From CAVSUB01 sp963816725 (lineage in GTDB: Bacteria > Acidobacteriota > Vicinamibacteria > Vicinamibacterales > 2-12-FULL-66-21): a stretch of 64,000 bases of DNA. Within the stretch, counting starts at the first letter, position 1. Each line of letters begins with the position of its first letter. Position numbers and translations under genes: made by a program. The stretch lies in assembly GCA_963816725.1 (NCBI GenBank), contig CAWFMC010000018.1, positions 620,001 through 684,000 on the forward strand. Direction: 5' to 3'. Below are positions 1 to 7,950 of the stretch, in pieces. A model generated the notes under the pieces. That model saw nothing but the letters and a program-made list of their open reading frames with translations. It had not been told where the DNA came from and made no database searches.

Positions 1-570
1 GACCGTCGCGGCGAACAGCAGCCAGTTGTTGAACGGTGGCGCGATGACGCGCGTGGACTCGAGCGCCGCAATTACCTGCGCCTTCACCGCCGGATCGAGC
101 GAATCGCGTAACGCGCTCTTGGCCCGCAGCAGTCCCTGCGCCAGGAACGCCGCGTCGACCAGCGGCTGACGCTCACGGATGAAGTTCAGGTAGTCCGGCG
201 ACTTCGGGTCAACGGCGCGGGCGATCGCCCGCCGCGCCAGTGCCGCGTACTCGCCTCGCGCTTTCCCTTCGGGCGTGGCGTCCGGCGGAAGCTCGATCCA
301 CGGCGCCAGACCCGCCAGCAGCCGCCCGATCGCTTCGAGGTGCGAGACGCCGCGACGGTCGCTGTTGGCCGCCTGCTCCACCGGCATCTTCGCCTTGAGC
401 GTGCCCGCTGCGAGATTCTTCAGCACCGGGTCGGCGAGCCGCTGCATCACTGCGACCCAGGCGGCGCGATCGGCGGCGCCGCCGGTGGCGGGGGCTGTCT
501 GCGTCTCGCCCGGCGCGACGCTGAGCGCGGGAATAGCGGCAGTGGTGGTCAGGAACTCGCGTCTGTTCAC
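1..570 (-). CDS. DUF2264 domain protein, C-terminus cut by window edge
   Basis: Translating the minus strand from a GTG at 570 gives an open frame that runs off the left edge (190 codons seen). The N-terminus NRREFLTTTAA has a twin-arginine-like RR followed by a short hydrophobic stretch, so export is plausible. The body contains the blocks DRAAWVAVMQRLADPVL, FIRERQPLVDAAFLAQGLL and STRVIAPPFNNWLLFAA, which I recognise as the DUF2264 family; its biochemical role is not established. A GAGGAG ribosome site lies 6 bases before the GTG, which supports this start. Only the first part of the protein is present, so nothing can be said about its C-terminal half or about downstream partners. Confidence 0.8.
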   Translation of the reverse strand, partial: MNRREFLTTTAAIPALSVAPGETQTAPATGGAADRAAWVAVMQRLADPVLKNLAAGTLKAKMPVEQAANSDRRGVSHLEAIGRLLAGLAPWIELPPDATPEGKARGEYAALARRAIARAVDPKSPDYLNFIRERQPLVDAAFLAQGLLRAKSALRDSLDPAVKAQVIAALESTRVIAPPFNNWLLFAATV

Positions 571-837
571 GATCCGCTCCTCGATGCTGCGCCGCACCCG
601 GCGCGGTCAGGGAGTGTATTACGGTTCCCCGCGCGACCGTCCGCTCTCCGGCTGCGGACCGCTCGGAAAGTCAGCGCACGTCATGACGGGAACACGAGAA
701 TTCTGCGGAGGCGCCGGCGACTACTGTGACCACGGGCCCGTTGGGTGCGAGGTTCACACCGCTCGCGACGAACCTCGCTCGCGACCCACTGCGTTCCGGC
801 TCGAGAGGCGCGCTGCGGAGGATGAAACAGACAGAAG

Positions 838-2205
838 CTACGAGGTGGTCGAGCGCGCCGTCACACCGGCGGTGGATTCGGCGTCGTCTGCGGCAAACGG
901 CGAGGGCGTCAACGGGGACGGAAGGTGTATGCCGTCCTGTGTCAGCAGGGCGTGATAGATCGGCTCGGGCTGGAAGCGGCGGGAGATCACGAAACTCAGC
1001 AGGTTGGCGACCATCAGCGGCACGAGGATCTGATAGTCCTGGGTAATCTCGAAGATCATGAACACCGACGTCATCGGGGCGCGAACGATCCCGGCGAACA
1101 GCGCGCCCATGCCGACGAGCGCGTAGGCGCCAGGTTCAGCCGTCGGGAAGGGCGCCCAGCGGTGGACGAGCGTGCCGATCGCGCCGCCGGCCATCGCTCC
1201 GATGTACAAACTCGGGGCGAAGATGCCGCCGGCATTTCCCGACGAATAGGACACGACCGTCGCAACCAGTTTCAGCGCGCACAGCAGGACGAGCGTCGGC
1301 AGGACGATCCCGCCGTTCAGCGCGCGGTCGACGTGCTCGTAGCCGACGCCCATGACGGCCGGCACGGCGATGATCACCAAGCCAATCACCGCACCGCCGA
1401 TCGCCGGTTGATACGGCCGCGTGCCCTCCGGCAGGCGGAGAAACCATCCGCGGAGTCCCAGCAGGCTGCGCGTAAACAGCAGCGAGACGAACCCGCCGAC
1501 GATTCCCAGGCCGGCGTAGGCGAGGAGCTCGGCGGGATGCTCGAGGTGATACGTCGGTACCCTGAACAACGGCTCGTTGCCGAGGATCGAGCGCTCGACG
1601 ACGACCGAGGCGACCGATGCCACGACTGCGGACCCGAGCAGCGGCGCGTTGAGATCGCCAATGATCTCCTCGAGCGCGAACAGCACCGCGGCGATCGGCG
1701 TGTTGAATGCCGCGGCGAGCGCCCCTGCTGCTCCGACCGGCACCAGGTCGCGCAGCCGGGCCGGCGACAGCCGCAGCCACTGACCGACGGACGACGCCAG
1801 GCCCGCGCCGATTTGCGCCGACGGCCCCTCGCGACCCAGCGAGTGCCCCGAGCCCACGCACAACACGCCAATCAGGAACTTGCCGAGCGGCACGCGGGCC
1901 GGGATGACGCCACCTTGCAACTGCACCGCCATCTTCGTCTGCGGCACGCCACTGCCCCGCACGTCAGGAAAGACCTTGACGATGAGGAAACCGGTCGCGA
2001 GGCTGACCGTGACGGGCACGAGGAAAAGCCGCACCGACGAAGGGTCCAGGCCGAAGAGGAGATGGGTGGTCCAATCGATCGCGACGGTGAAGAGCACAGC
2101 GGACAATCCCGCCAGGATGCCGACCACGATCGACAGCGCGAGGAAGAGCTGGTGTTCCCGCAGCCGCAGCTGCCGGAGCGAAGCAAGGCTTGGCCGGGTG
2201 ATCAA
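838..2205 (-). CDS. ClC-family chloride channel / H+-Cl- exchanger
   Basis: A 455-residue membrane protein of the ClC family, which moves chloride across the inner membrane, often in exchange for protons. Signature motifs are in order: GSGVPQ (84-89), GREGP (124-128, with the gating glutamate), a glutamate pair at 179-180 where exchangers carry the internal proton glutamate, GGIFAP (326-331) and the pore tyrosine in EPIY (417). Keeping both glutamates favours an exchanger over a channel. There is no C-terminal CBS domain. I start it at TTG 2205, which forms a TTGA overlap with the stop of the upstream TPR gene and has a GAGGG ribosome site. A longer frame to GTG 2271 would add 22 charged residues and overlap that gene by 70 bases. 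Confidence 0.9.
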   Translation of the reverse strand: MITRPSLASLRQLRLREHQLFLALSIVVGILAGLSAVLFTVAIDWTTHLLFGLDPSSVRLFLVPVTVSLATGFLIVKVFPDVRGSGVPQTKMAVQLQGGVIPARVPLGKFLIGVLCVGSGHSLGREGPSAQIGAGLASSVGQWLRLSPARLRDLVPVGAAGALAAAFNTPIAAVLFALEEIIGDLNAPLLGSAVVASVASVVVERSILGNEPLFRVPTYHLEHPAELLAYAGLGIVGGFVSLLFTRSLLGLRGWFLRLPEGTRPYQPAIGGAVIGLVIIAVPAVMGVGYEHVDRALNGGIVLPTLVLLCALKLVATVVSYSSGNAGGIFAPSLYIGAMAGGAIGTLVHRWAPFPTAEPGAYALVGMGALFAGIVRAPMTSVFMIFEITQDYQILVPLMVANLLSFVISRRFQPEPIYHALLTQDGIHLPSPLTPSPFAADDAESTAGVTARSTTS

Positions 2206-3302
2206 CTCGAGCCCTCGTGGCGGCTCCCGACAACCATCAGCGCGCGATCCGTCGTCGTCACCGGCGCGCACGCGGCCGTCTCACGTTCGATCTTCAGCAC
2301 CAGCTCGACCCCATCGTCCGCCACGTCGCTCACCGGCGGCCGTCGTGTCCCCGTCGCCGATAAGGCCGCCGCGAAGGCGTTCAACGCATCCGCGGACGGT
2401 GGCGGGCTCGCGCATGCGCTGGCGCGGTCCGTAGCGCGGGCAATCGCCAGCCGCAGCCGCCGTTCCCGTTCGGCAGCGGTGAGCCGCGGGGCGAGCGGAT
2501 CGCTCGACAGCACGGTCGTGATGAGCGCCGAGAGGTCACGTGCCGCGTCGAGCGACGATGTTCCACGTAGATACGCCAGCGCCCGGCGGTCGTCGCCCAG
2601 AGAGAACGCCGCCTGTGCGCCCGCCAGACGCACCGTTTGATTGGCTGGTTCGAGCGTCAGCGCGCGATCGAACTCTGCCAGTGCTCGAGCCGCGTCGCCA
2701 CAGTCGACGAATAGCCGGCCGACCGCCGCCCGGGCGATCGCGGTGTCGGGGGCCTCGGCGCTCAGGATCAGTACCTCTGACAGAGCACGGCTCCGCTGGC
2801 CACGGGAGATCAGGTAACGCGCCAGCTCGCTCCGCACTTCGTATCTCCTCGACGCCTGGCCGGACATCCACATCTCGTCGATCGCAGTCTGGTAGTACCG
2901 CACGACACGATCGACGTCACCGCGCGGGGCTTCGAGGCGGCCCAAGGCCAGATTGACATCGATATGACGCGAGTCGGTCGCGAGGACGTCCAGCAAGATC
3001 TGGCGGGCGGCGGCATCGGATCCCTGAGCGGTGAGGGAGCGCGCGAGCTCGATGCGGTACGAGACGTTCGCGGGGTCCAGGACGGTGGCACGCTGCAGCG
3101 CCGCCGACGCCGGCGCCGGCTGGCCCGCCTGGAGCGCCCCGGCCCCGCGCCTCGCCCACTCCCGGGCATCGGCACGGCGCCGTTCCCGGTTGGCGTGCGC
3201 GACGGACCTGGTCAGGAAGAAGGCAGCCACAGCCACGAGCGTCAACAGGACGAGCGCCTGGACTTCGCGGTGCACGAACGTCGACTCGCGGCCAGAGTCC
3301 AC
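2202..3302 (-). CDS. Membrane-anchored tetratricopeptide-repeat protein
   Basis: This is a 366-residue protein with one N-terminal membrane helix (about 15-31) followed by an arginine-rich turn and a helical repeat region. Repeats such as ALQAGQPAPASAALQRA and DCGDAARALAEFDRALTLEPANQ (given in part) have the A-x-x-x-F/Y-x-x-A-L-x-L-x-P pattern of TPR units, at least four between 45 and 240. The C-terminal third is not recognisable. TPR proteins are scaffolds; the partner is unknown. It begins at a GTG 9 bases from a divergent possible marR start, and its stop overlaps the TTG start of the ClC gene, so the two are probably co-translated. Confidence 0.75.
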   Translation of the reverse strand: MDSGRESTFVHREVQALVLLTLVAVAAFFLTRSVAHANRERRRADAREWARRGAGALQAGQPAPASAALQRATVLDPANVSYRIELARSLTAQGSDAAARQILLDVLATDSRHIDVNLALGRLEAPRGDVDRVVRYYQTAIDEMWMSGQASRRYEVRSELARYLISRGQRSRALSEVLILSAEAPDTAIARAAVGRLFVDCGDAARALAEFDRALTLEPANQTVRLAGAQAAFSLGDDRRALAYLRGTSSLDAARDLSALITTVLSSDPLAPRLTAAERERRLRLAIARATDRASACASPPPSADALNAFAAALSATGTRRPPVSDVADDGVELVLKIERETAACAPVTTTDRALMVVGSRHEGSS

Positions 3303-3371
3303 GCCGCCATTATGTCAGAAGATTCGCGCTATCTGTTTGTACACCAACTGCTTACCGATATAGTGGGAGGC

Positions 3372-3935
3372 ATGCGAACAGGGCCTGGCGCGGAGCAGCG
3401 CGCCGACGATCTGGACGACGTGTTGCAGTTCATGCGGGTGCTGTGGGCGCTGGTGCACGCGCTGCAGCGGTCGTCGAAGCGGATGTTCCTGGCAGTCGGC
3501 GTAACCGGGCCCCAACGGCTGGTGATCCGCGCCGTCGGACTGTTTCCAGGCGTGTCGCCCGGCGAGTTGGCGCGCCTGCTCCACGTCCACCCGAGCACCT
3601 TGACCGGCGTGCTGCGACGGCTGGTCGACCAGCGCCTGTTGGAACGGACGCCGCACGGTGAAGACCGCCGGGCCGCCGTGCTCCGGCTGACAACCGCTGG
3701 CGTACGCGTCAACGCACGCCGCCGGGGAACGGTCGAACAGGCGGTGCGCGACGTGCTCGGCACGCTGAGCGCCGGCGATCGGAAGGTAACCGCGGGGGCA
3801 CTCGCCGCGATCACCGCGATGCTCGAGCCGGCCGTAACGAATGCCTCGCGACCTGGAGCACGCACCACGAAGCGGACGGTCAGAGCTCGAGGCGGCGCAG
3901 GCGCAGCGCGTTCACGATCACGGACACGGAGCTGA
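3372..3935 (+). CDS. MarR-family transcriptional regulator
   Basis: This is a 187-residue winged-helix regulator. Helices PGELARLLHVHPSTLTGVLR (DNA-recognition) and LVDQRLLER, then the wing DRRAAVLRLTTAGVR, are typical of MarR proteins, which usually repress a neighbouring gene until a small ligand binds. The start is uncertain: ATG 3372 sits only one base after GGGAGG, GTG 3363 and ATG 3312 are in frame, and ATG 3312 would leave almost no promoter space between it and the divergent TPR gene. The last 56 bases overlap the end of the convergent copper ATPase gene, and the tail is low-complexity arginine/alanine-rich. The target could be the divergent TPR-ClC pair; this is inference from position only. 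Confidence 0.8.
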   Translation: MRTGPGAEQRADDLDDVLQFMRVLWALVHALQRSSKRMFLAVGVTGPQRLVIRAVGLFPGVSPGELARLLHVHPSTLTGVLRRLVDQRLLERTPHGEDRRAAVLRLTTAGVRVNARRRGTVEQAVRDVLGTLSAGDRKVTAGALAAITAMLEPAVTNASRPGARTTKRTVRARGGAGAARSRSRTRS

Positions 3936-6303
3936 ACGTCATCGCCGCGCTGGCCCAGATCGGGCTGACCAGCACCCCGATCAGCGGGTAGAGCACACCG
4001 GCGGCGACTGGTACGCCGACCGCGTTGTAGGCGAATGCCAGGAACAGATTCTGCCGGATGTTCTTCATCGTCGCGCGGCTCAGGCGACGGGCGCGGACGA
4101 TCGCGCGGAGGTCGCCTTTGACGAGCGTGACCGCGGCGCTCTCGATGGCGACGTCGGTCCCGGTGCCCATCGCGATGCCGACCGCCGCCTCGGCCAGCGC
4201 GGGCGCGTCGTTCACTCCGTCACCGGCCATGGCCACGCGGTGACCCTGCGCCTGGAGCCGTCTCACCACGTCGCGCTTCTCATCGGGTAGCACGCCGGCG
4301 ATCACCTGATCGATGCCCAGGGTCCGGGCCACCGCCTGCGCGGTAATGTCGTTGTCCCCCGTCAACATGACGAGCGTCAGGCCATCGGCGTGCAGCTGGG
4401 CGATCGCTTCGCGAGTCGTCGATTTGACCGGATCGGCCACAGCGACGAGCCCGGCGAGCTGGCCGTCGATCGAGACGAACATGACGGTCTGGCCTTGCTG
4501 GCGCCGCGCATCCGCATCGGCGCGCAAACCCGTCACGTCGATGCCATGACGTTCGAGCAGCGAGGCCGTCCCGACCGCGACCCGGCGCGCCTCGACGGTG
4601 CCGTCGACGCCGCCGCCTGTCGTGGACTCGAACTCGGTAGCGGCTGGAATGCTCAGACTGCGGGCGCGTGCCCCGGCCACGATCGCCGCCGCGAGGGGAT
4701 GCTCGCTCGCCTGCTCGAGACCGGCGGCGAGGCGGAGCACGTCGTTCTCGGCGAATGACCCCGCGGCCTGCACGCCGGAGAGTGCGGGCCGGCCCTCGGT
4801 CAACGTGCCGGTCTTATCGACAACCAGCGTGTCGACCTGCTCGAGGCGCTCGAGCGCCTCCGCGTTCCTGATCAGCACGCCGGCGCCGGCGCCGCGCCCC
4901 ATGCCGACCATGACGGCCATCGGGGTCGCGAGTCCGAGGGCGCACGGGCACGCGATGATCAGGACCGCCACCGCGCTGACCAGGCCGTGCGCGAGCGCGG
5001 GCGCGGGACCCCACACGGTCCATGCGATGAACGCCAGCACCGCGATGGCAATCACCGCGGGGACGAACCACGCGGCTATCCGATCCGCGAGATGCTGGAT
5101 CGGGGCGCGCGTCCGCTGCGCCTCGCTGACCATCTTCACGATGCGCGCGAGCAGGGTCTCGCTGCCGACGCGTTCCGCCCGCATGGTGAAGCTGCCGGTG
5201 CCGTTCAGCGTGGCGCCGGTGACCTGGCTGCCGGCAACTTTCTCCACCGGGATCGGCTCGCCGGTGACGACCGCTTCGTCGACGGCGCTGCGGCCCTCGA
5301 TGACGACTCCGTCGACCGGTACCTGCTCGCCCGGTCGCACCCGCAGCACGTCGCCGACGCGCACCTCCGCGATCGGCACGTCCACCTCGTCGCCGCCGCG
5401 TATCACTCGCGCGCTCTTCGCGGCCATGCCGAGCAACGCGCGGATGGCGGCGCCGGTCCGGCCGCGAGCGCGCAACTCCAGGACCTGGCCGAGGAGCACC
5501 AGCGCGGTGACGACCACCGCGGTGTCGAAGTACGGCTCGACGATGCCGTGAACGCGGAAGCCTTCCGGGAAGATCCCGGGGATCAGCACCGCCGCCACGC
5601 TGTACGCGTAGGCCGCACCGACGCCGAGCGCGATCAGCGTGAACATGTTCGTGTGCCGGTTCACGATCGACGCCCAGCCGCGTTCGAAGAACGGCCGGCC
5701 GGCCCAGACCACGACGGGAGTGGCGCAAACCAGGCTGATCCATCCCACCAGGCGCATGCCGATGCGGCCGCCAAGGCCCATGCCGAGCAGCATGTCGCCC
5801 ATCGCCAGCACGAACACCGGCATCCCGAACACGAGAGCAACCCGGAAGCGCCGCGTCATGTCCAGCAGTTCGGGGTTGGGCGCGTCGGTGACCTCGACGG
5901 TCCGCGGCTCGAGCGCCATGCCGCAGATCGGGCACGACCCCGGCATGTCGCGAACGACCTCTGGATGCATCGGGCACGTGTACTCGACGCGGGTCAGCGC
6001 GGCGGGGACGTCCGGCTCCAGGGCCATGCCGCACTTCGGGCACGCGCCAGGGTGATCCTGCTCGACCTCGGGATCCATCGGGCAGACGTACCGTGTGCCG
6101 GGTGGCGGAGGCGTGGCCGGCTCCTTCTGGGCGCCGGCAGGCGCCAGGAACGACTCGGGCGCTTCTTTGAATCGCGTCAAGCAGGAGGGATGGCAGAAAT
6201 AGTAGGTCTCACCCTTGTACTCCCAGCTCCCGGCCGCCTCGGCCGGGTCGATCGTCATCCCGCACACCGGGTCGAGGACGCCGGCGGTCGTCTCTGCGCT
6301 CAT
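3880..6303 (-). CDS. copA: Copper-exporting P1B-type ATPase with YHS and heavy-metal-binding N-domains
   Basis: This is an 807-residue inner-membrane pump that uses ATP to expel Cu(I). The N-terminus has a YHS domain (about 10-55, DPVCGMTID then CHPSC) and two short heavy-metal-binding domains (71-97 and 107-134, CPM.PEV...CP.CGMALEP) instead of the usual CxxC HMA domains. The core has TGEP (348), CPC (452-454), DKTGT with the phosphorylated aspartate (496), SEHP (534-536) and GDGVND (694-699). The last helices carry YN and MTFSS, the third and fourth parts of the Cu(I) site. The ATG overlaps the stop of the upstream cueR gene (ATGA), so both come from one CueR-controlled transcript. The end overlaps the convergent marR gene. 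Confidence 0.93.
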   Translation of the reverse strand: MSAETTAGVLDPVCGMTIDPAEAAGSWEYKGETYYFCHPSCLTRFKEAPESFLAPAGAQKEPATPPPPGTRYVCPMDPEVEQDHPGACPKCGMALEPDVPAALTRVEYTCPMHPEVVRDMPGSCPICGMALEPRTVEVTDAPNPELLDMTRRFRVALVFGMPVFVLAMGDMLLGMGLGGRIGMRLVGWISLVCATPVVVWAGRPFFERGWASIVNRHTNMFTLIALGVGAAYAYSVAAVLIPGIFPEGFRVHGIVEPYFDTAVVVTALVLLGQVLELRARGRTGAAIRALLGMAAKSARVIRGGDEVDVPIAEVRVGDVLRVRPGEQVPVDGVVIEGRSAVDEAVVTGEPIPVEKVAGSQVTGATLNGTGSFTMRAERVGSETLLARIVKMVSEAQRTRAPIQHLADRIAAWFVPAVIAIAVLAFIAWTVWGPAPALAHGLVSAVAVLIIACPCALGLATPMAVMVGMGRGAGAGVLIRNAEALERLEQVDTLVVDKTGTLTEGRPALSGVQAAGSFAENDVLRLAAGLEQASEHPLAAAIVAGARARSLSIPAATEFESTTGGGVDGTVEARRVAVGTASLLERHGIDVTGLRADADARRQQGQTVMFVSIDGQLAGLVAVADPVKSTTREAIAQLHADGLTLVMLTGDNDITAQAVARTLGIDQVIAGVLPDEKRDVVRRLQAQGHRVAMAGDGVNDAPALAEAAVGIAMGTGTDVAIESAAVTLVKGDLRAIVRARRLSRATMKNIRQNLFLAFAYNAVGVPVAAGVLYPLIGVLVSPIWASAAMTFSSVSVIVNALRLRRLEL

Positions 6304-6803
6304 TGGTCGCGTCCCCCGTTACGGGCGGCGCGTTTCACAGGGACCGCCCCGGCCTCGTCGCTACTCCCGGCGAGATCCTCGAGAATCGGGCACTCAGGCC
6401 GCTGATCGCCGTGGCAGCGATGGACCAGTGCCTCGAGCGTCTGCTTCATCCCCTGGAGCTCGTCGATCTTCTGTTCGAGATCGCTGATGTGACGCTGCGC
6501 GACTCGGCGTACATCACCGCTGCTGCGGCGCCGGTTCTGCCACAGGCCCAGCAACTGCGCGACCTCCCGCATCGAGAAGCCGAGCCCCCGCGCCCGGCGC
6601 ACGAACTGCAGGGTATGAACGTCCGCGGTGTCGTAGAGGCGGTAACCGGCATCAGTACGTCGGGCGTTCCGGATCAACCCCTGTGACTCGTAGTGGCGGA
6701 TCATCTTGGGCGACACGCCTGACCGGCGCGCCGCCTCGCCGATGTTCAGGAAGCCGGCCCGGCGGGCGTCGGCCATCTCCAGCGTCGTTTCTATATGGGG
6801 CAT
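6300..6803 (-). CDS. cueR: CueR-type MerR-family copper-sensing activator
   Basis: This is a 167-residue MerR-family regulator. The DNA-binding part FLNIGEAARRSGVSPKMIR and the wing YESQGLI...GYRLYD (18-58) are standard. A dimerisation helix follows (105-128), then C130 and C138 with seven residues between them, which matches the spacing of the Cu(I)-binding cysteines of E. coli CueR (C112, C120). I choose ATG 6803 because AGGAG lies 7 bases upstream and because an earlier ATG (6857) would lie inside the promoter. The gene is followed by copA with a 4-base overlap. It probably activates its own operon through the operator just upstream. Confidence 0.9.
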   Translation of the reverse strand: MPHIETTLEMADARRAGFLNIGEAARRSGVSPKMIRHYESQGLIRNARRTDAGYRLYDTADVHTLQFVRRARGLGFSMREVAQLLGLWQNRRRSSGDVRRVAQRHISDLEQKIDELQGMKQTLEALVHRCHGDQRPECPILEDLAGSSDEAGAVPVKRAARNGGRDQ

Positions 6804-6822
6804 CGTCGAGCTCCTGCCATCC

Positions 6823-6853
6823 AGTGTCGACCTTACCATGGTGGTAAAGTCAA
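6823..6853 (-). promoter_or_regulatory. CueR operator within the cueR-copA promoter
   Basis: On the minus strand a TTGACT -35 box (6848-6853) is followed by a 19-base spacer and GACACT (6823-6828) as a weak -10. The long 19-base spacer is the mark of MerR-family promoters. Inside it lies the near-perfect dyad ACTTTACC-ACCAT-GGTAAGGT (6830-6850, 7 of 8 arm positions paired), which has the layout of known CueR sites. It lies 20 bases upstream of the cueR start. The divergent deacetylase gene starts about 95 bases away on the other strand and is probably not controlled by it. Confidence 0.82.
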
Positions 6854-6946
6854 TCATCCGGACGCGCGGTGGCTTTCGGTATGCTTGAGGAGTGGCACGG
6901 CCGGCACCCGGCTTCGTGCCTGTCCGCCGCGAGACTGTCCAACCTG

Positions 6947-7945
6947 ATGAATACGCTTGCGAAGTGGCTGCCCTGGCCGCTGCTGGCCGCGACGCTGGCG
7001 CTGGCGCCGGCGCAGCGTCCGGTGCCCGCCGCGCCTGCCCCGGCCGCGGCGCACGCCCGGCAGATCGCCATCACCATCGACGACCTCCCGGTCGCGTCGG
7101 TGCTGCCGGCCGAGTTCGGGAAGCAGCTCCAGGTCACGGTCGCGCTGGTCGGGGCGCTGCAGGCCCACCGCGTTCCAGCGATTGGCTTCGTCAACGAGAG
7201 CAAGCTGCTCGACAACGGGATGTCAGAGGCGCAAGGAACGCGGCTCCTGCGAACCTGGGTCACCGCGGGGATGGAGCTGGGGAATCACACCTACTCACAC
7301 GCCGATCTGCACAAGACACCGCTGCCGGAGATGCAGACGCAGGTGATTCAGGGTGAGCGGGTCACCAAAGCGGTGCTCGAAGGCGCCGGCAAGAAGCTGC
7401 AGTTCTTCCGTCACCCCTACCTGCACACCGGCTTGACGCCTGATATCCGGCGGCAGTTCGAAGCCTTTCTCACGTCTCGCGGCTATCGCGTCGCGCCAGT
7501 CACGGTCGACAACTACGACTACGTGTTCGCCGCCGCGCTCGATCGGGCCGTCAGCAAAGGCGACAGCGCGCTCCAGGCGAAGCTTCTCGCCGAGTATCCG
7601 CTGTACATGGAGCGGGTCGTGGCGTACTACGAGCAGCAGGCCACGGCGCTCTTCGGCCGTGATATCCGACAGACCCTCCTCATCCACGCCAGCGCGCTCA
7701 ATGCCCGGGCGTTCAACGCGTTGGCCACGATGCTGGAACGGCGTGGCTACAGTTTCATCTCGTTGGAGCAGGCACTGGGGGACGCGGCGTACAAGACGCC
7801 CGACACGTACGCTGGCGCCGGCGGGATCAGCTGGATCCACCGGTGGGCGCTGACCGCCGGGCGGACGAAACCGTTCTTCGACGGCGAGCCCGTGGTGCCG
7901 GAGTGGGTGACGGCGGCGAGTCAGGTCACGCCGGCCGCAAAGTAG
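6947..7945 (+). CDS. Secreted polysaccharide deacetylase (NodB-fold)
   Basis: This is a 332-residue enzyme that starts with a signal peptide (LAKWLPWPLLAATLALA). It has the NodB metal-hydrolase motifs in order: TIDDLP (D45, D46), HTYSH (H114, H118) and RHPY (R155-Y158). These enzymes remove N- or O-acetyl groups from polysaccharides or peptidoglycan, or hydrolyse related amides. An alanine/proline-rich linker (22-37) follows the signal peptide. ATG 6947 is chosen because the signal peptide begins there; a longer frame from 6869 adds residues that do not look like coding sequence. The ribosome site is weak. The gene is convergent with the permease gene, with 5 bases between their ends. The substrate cannot be told from sequence. 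Confidence 0.85.
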   Translation: MNTLAKWLPWPLLAATLALAPAQRPVPAAPAPAAAHARQIAITIDDLPVASVLPAEFGKQLQVTVALVGALQAHRVPAIGFVNESKLLDNGMSEAQGTRLLRTWVTAGMELGNHTYSHADLHKTPLPEMQTQVIQGERVTKAVLEGAGKKLQFFRHPYLHTGLTPDIRRQFEAFLTSRGYRVAPVTVDNYDYVFAAALDRAVSKGDSALQAKLLAEYPLYMERVVAYYEQQATALFGRDIRQTLLIHASALNARAFNALATMLERRGYSFISLEQALGDAAYKTPDTYAGAGGISWIHRWALTAGRTKPFFDGEPVVPEWVTAASQVTPAAK

Positions 7946-7950
7946 CGCCG

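Noticed and set aside
925..2640. 571-codon plus-strand frame opposite the ClC gene
   Set aside because: Antisense shadow of a ClC gene with every diagnostic motif intact.
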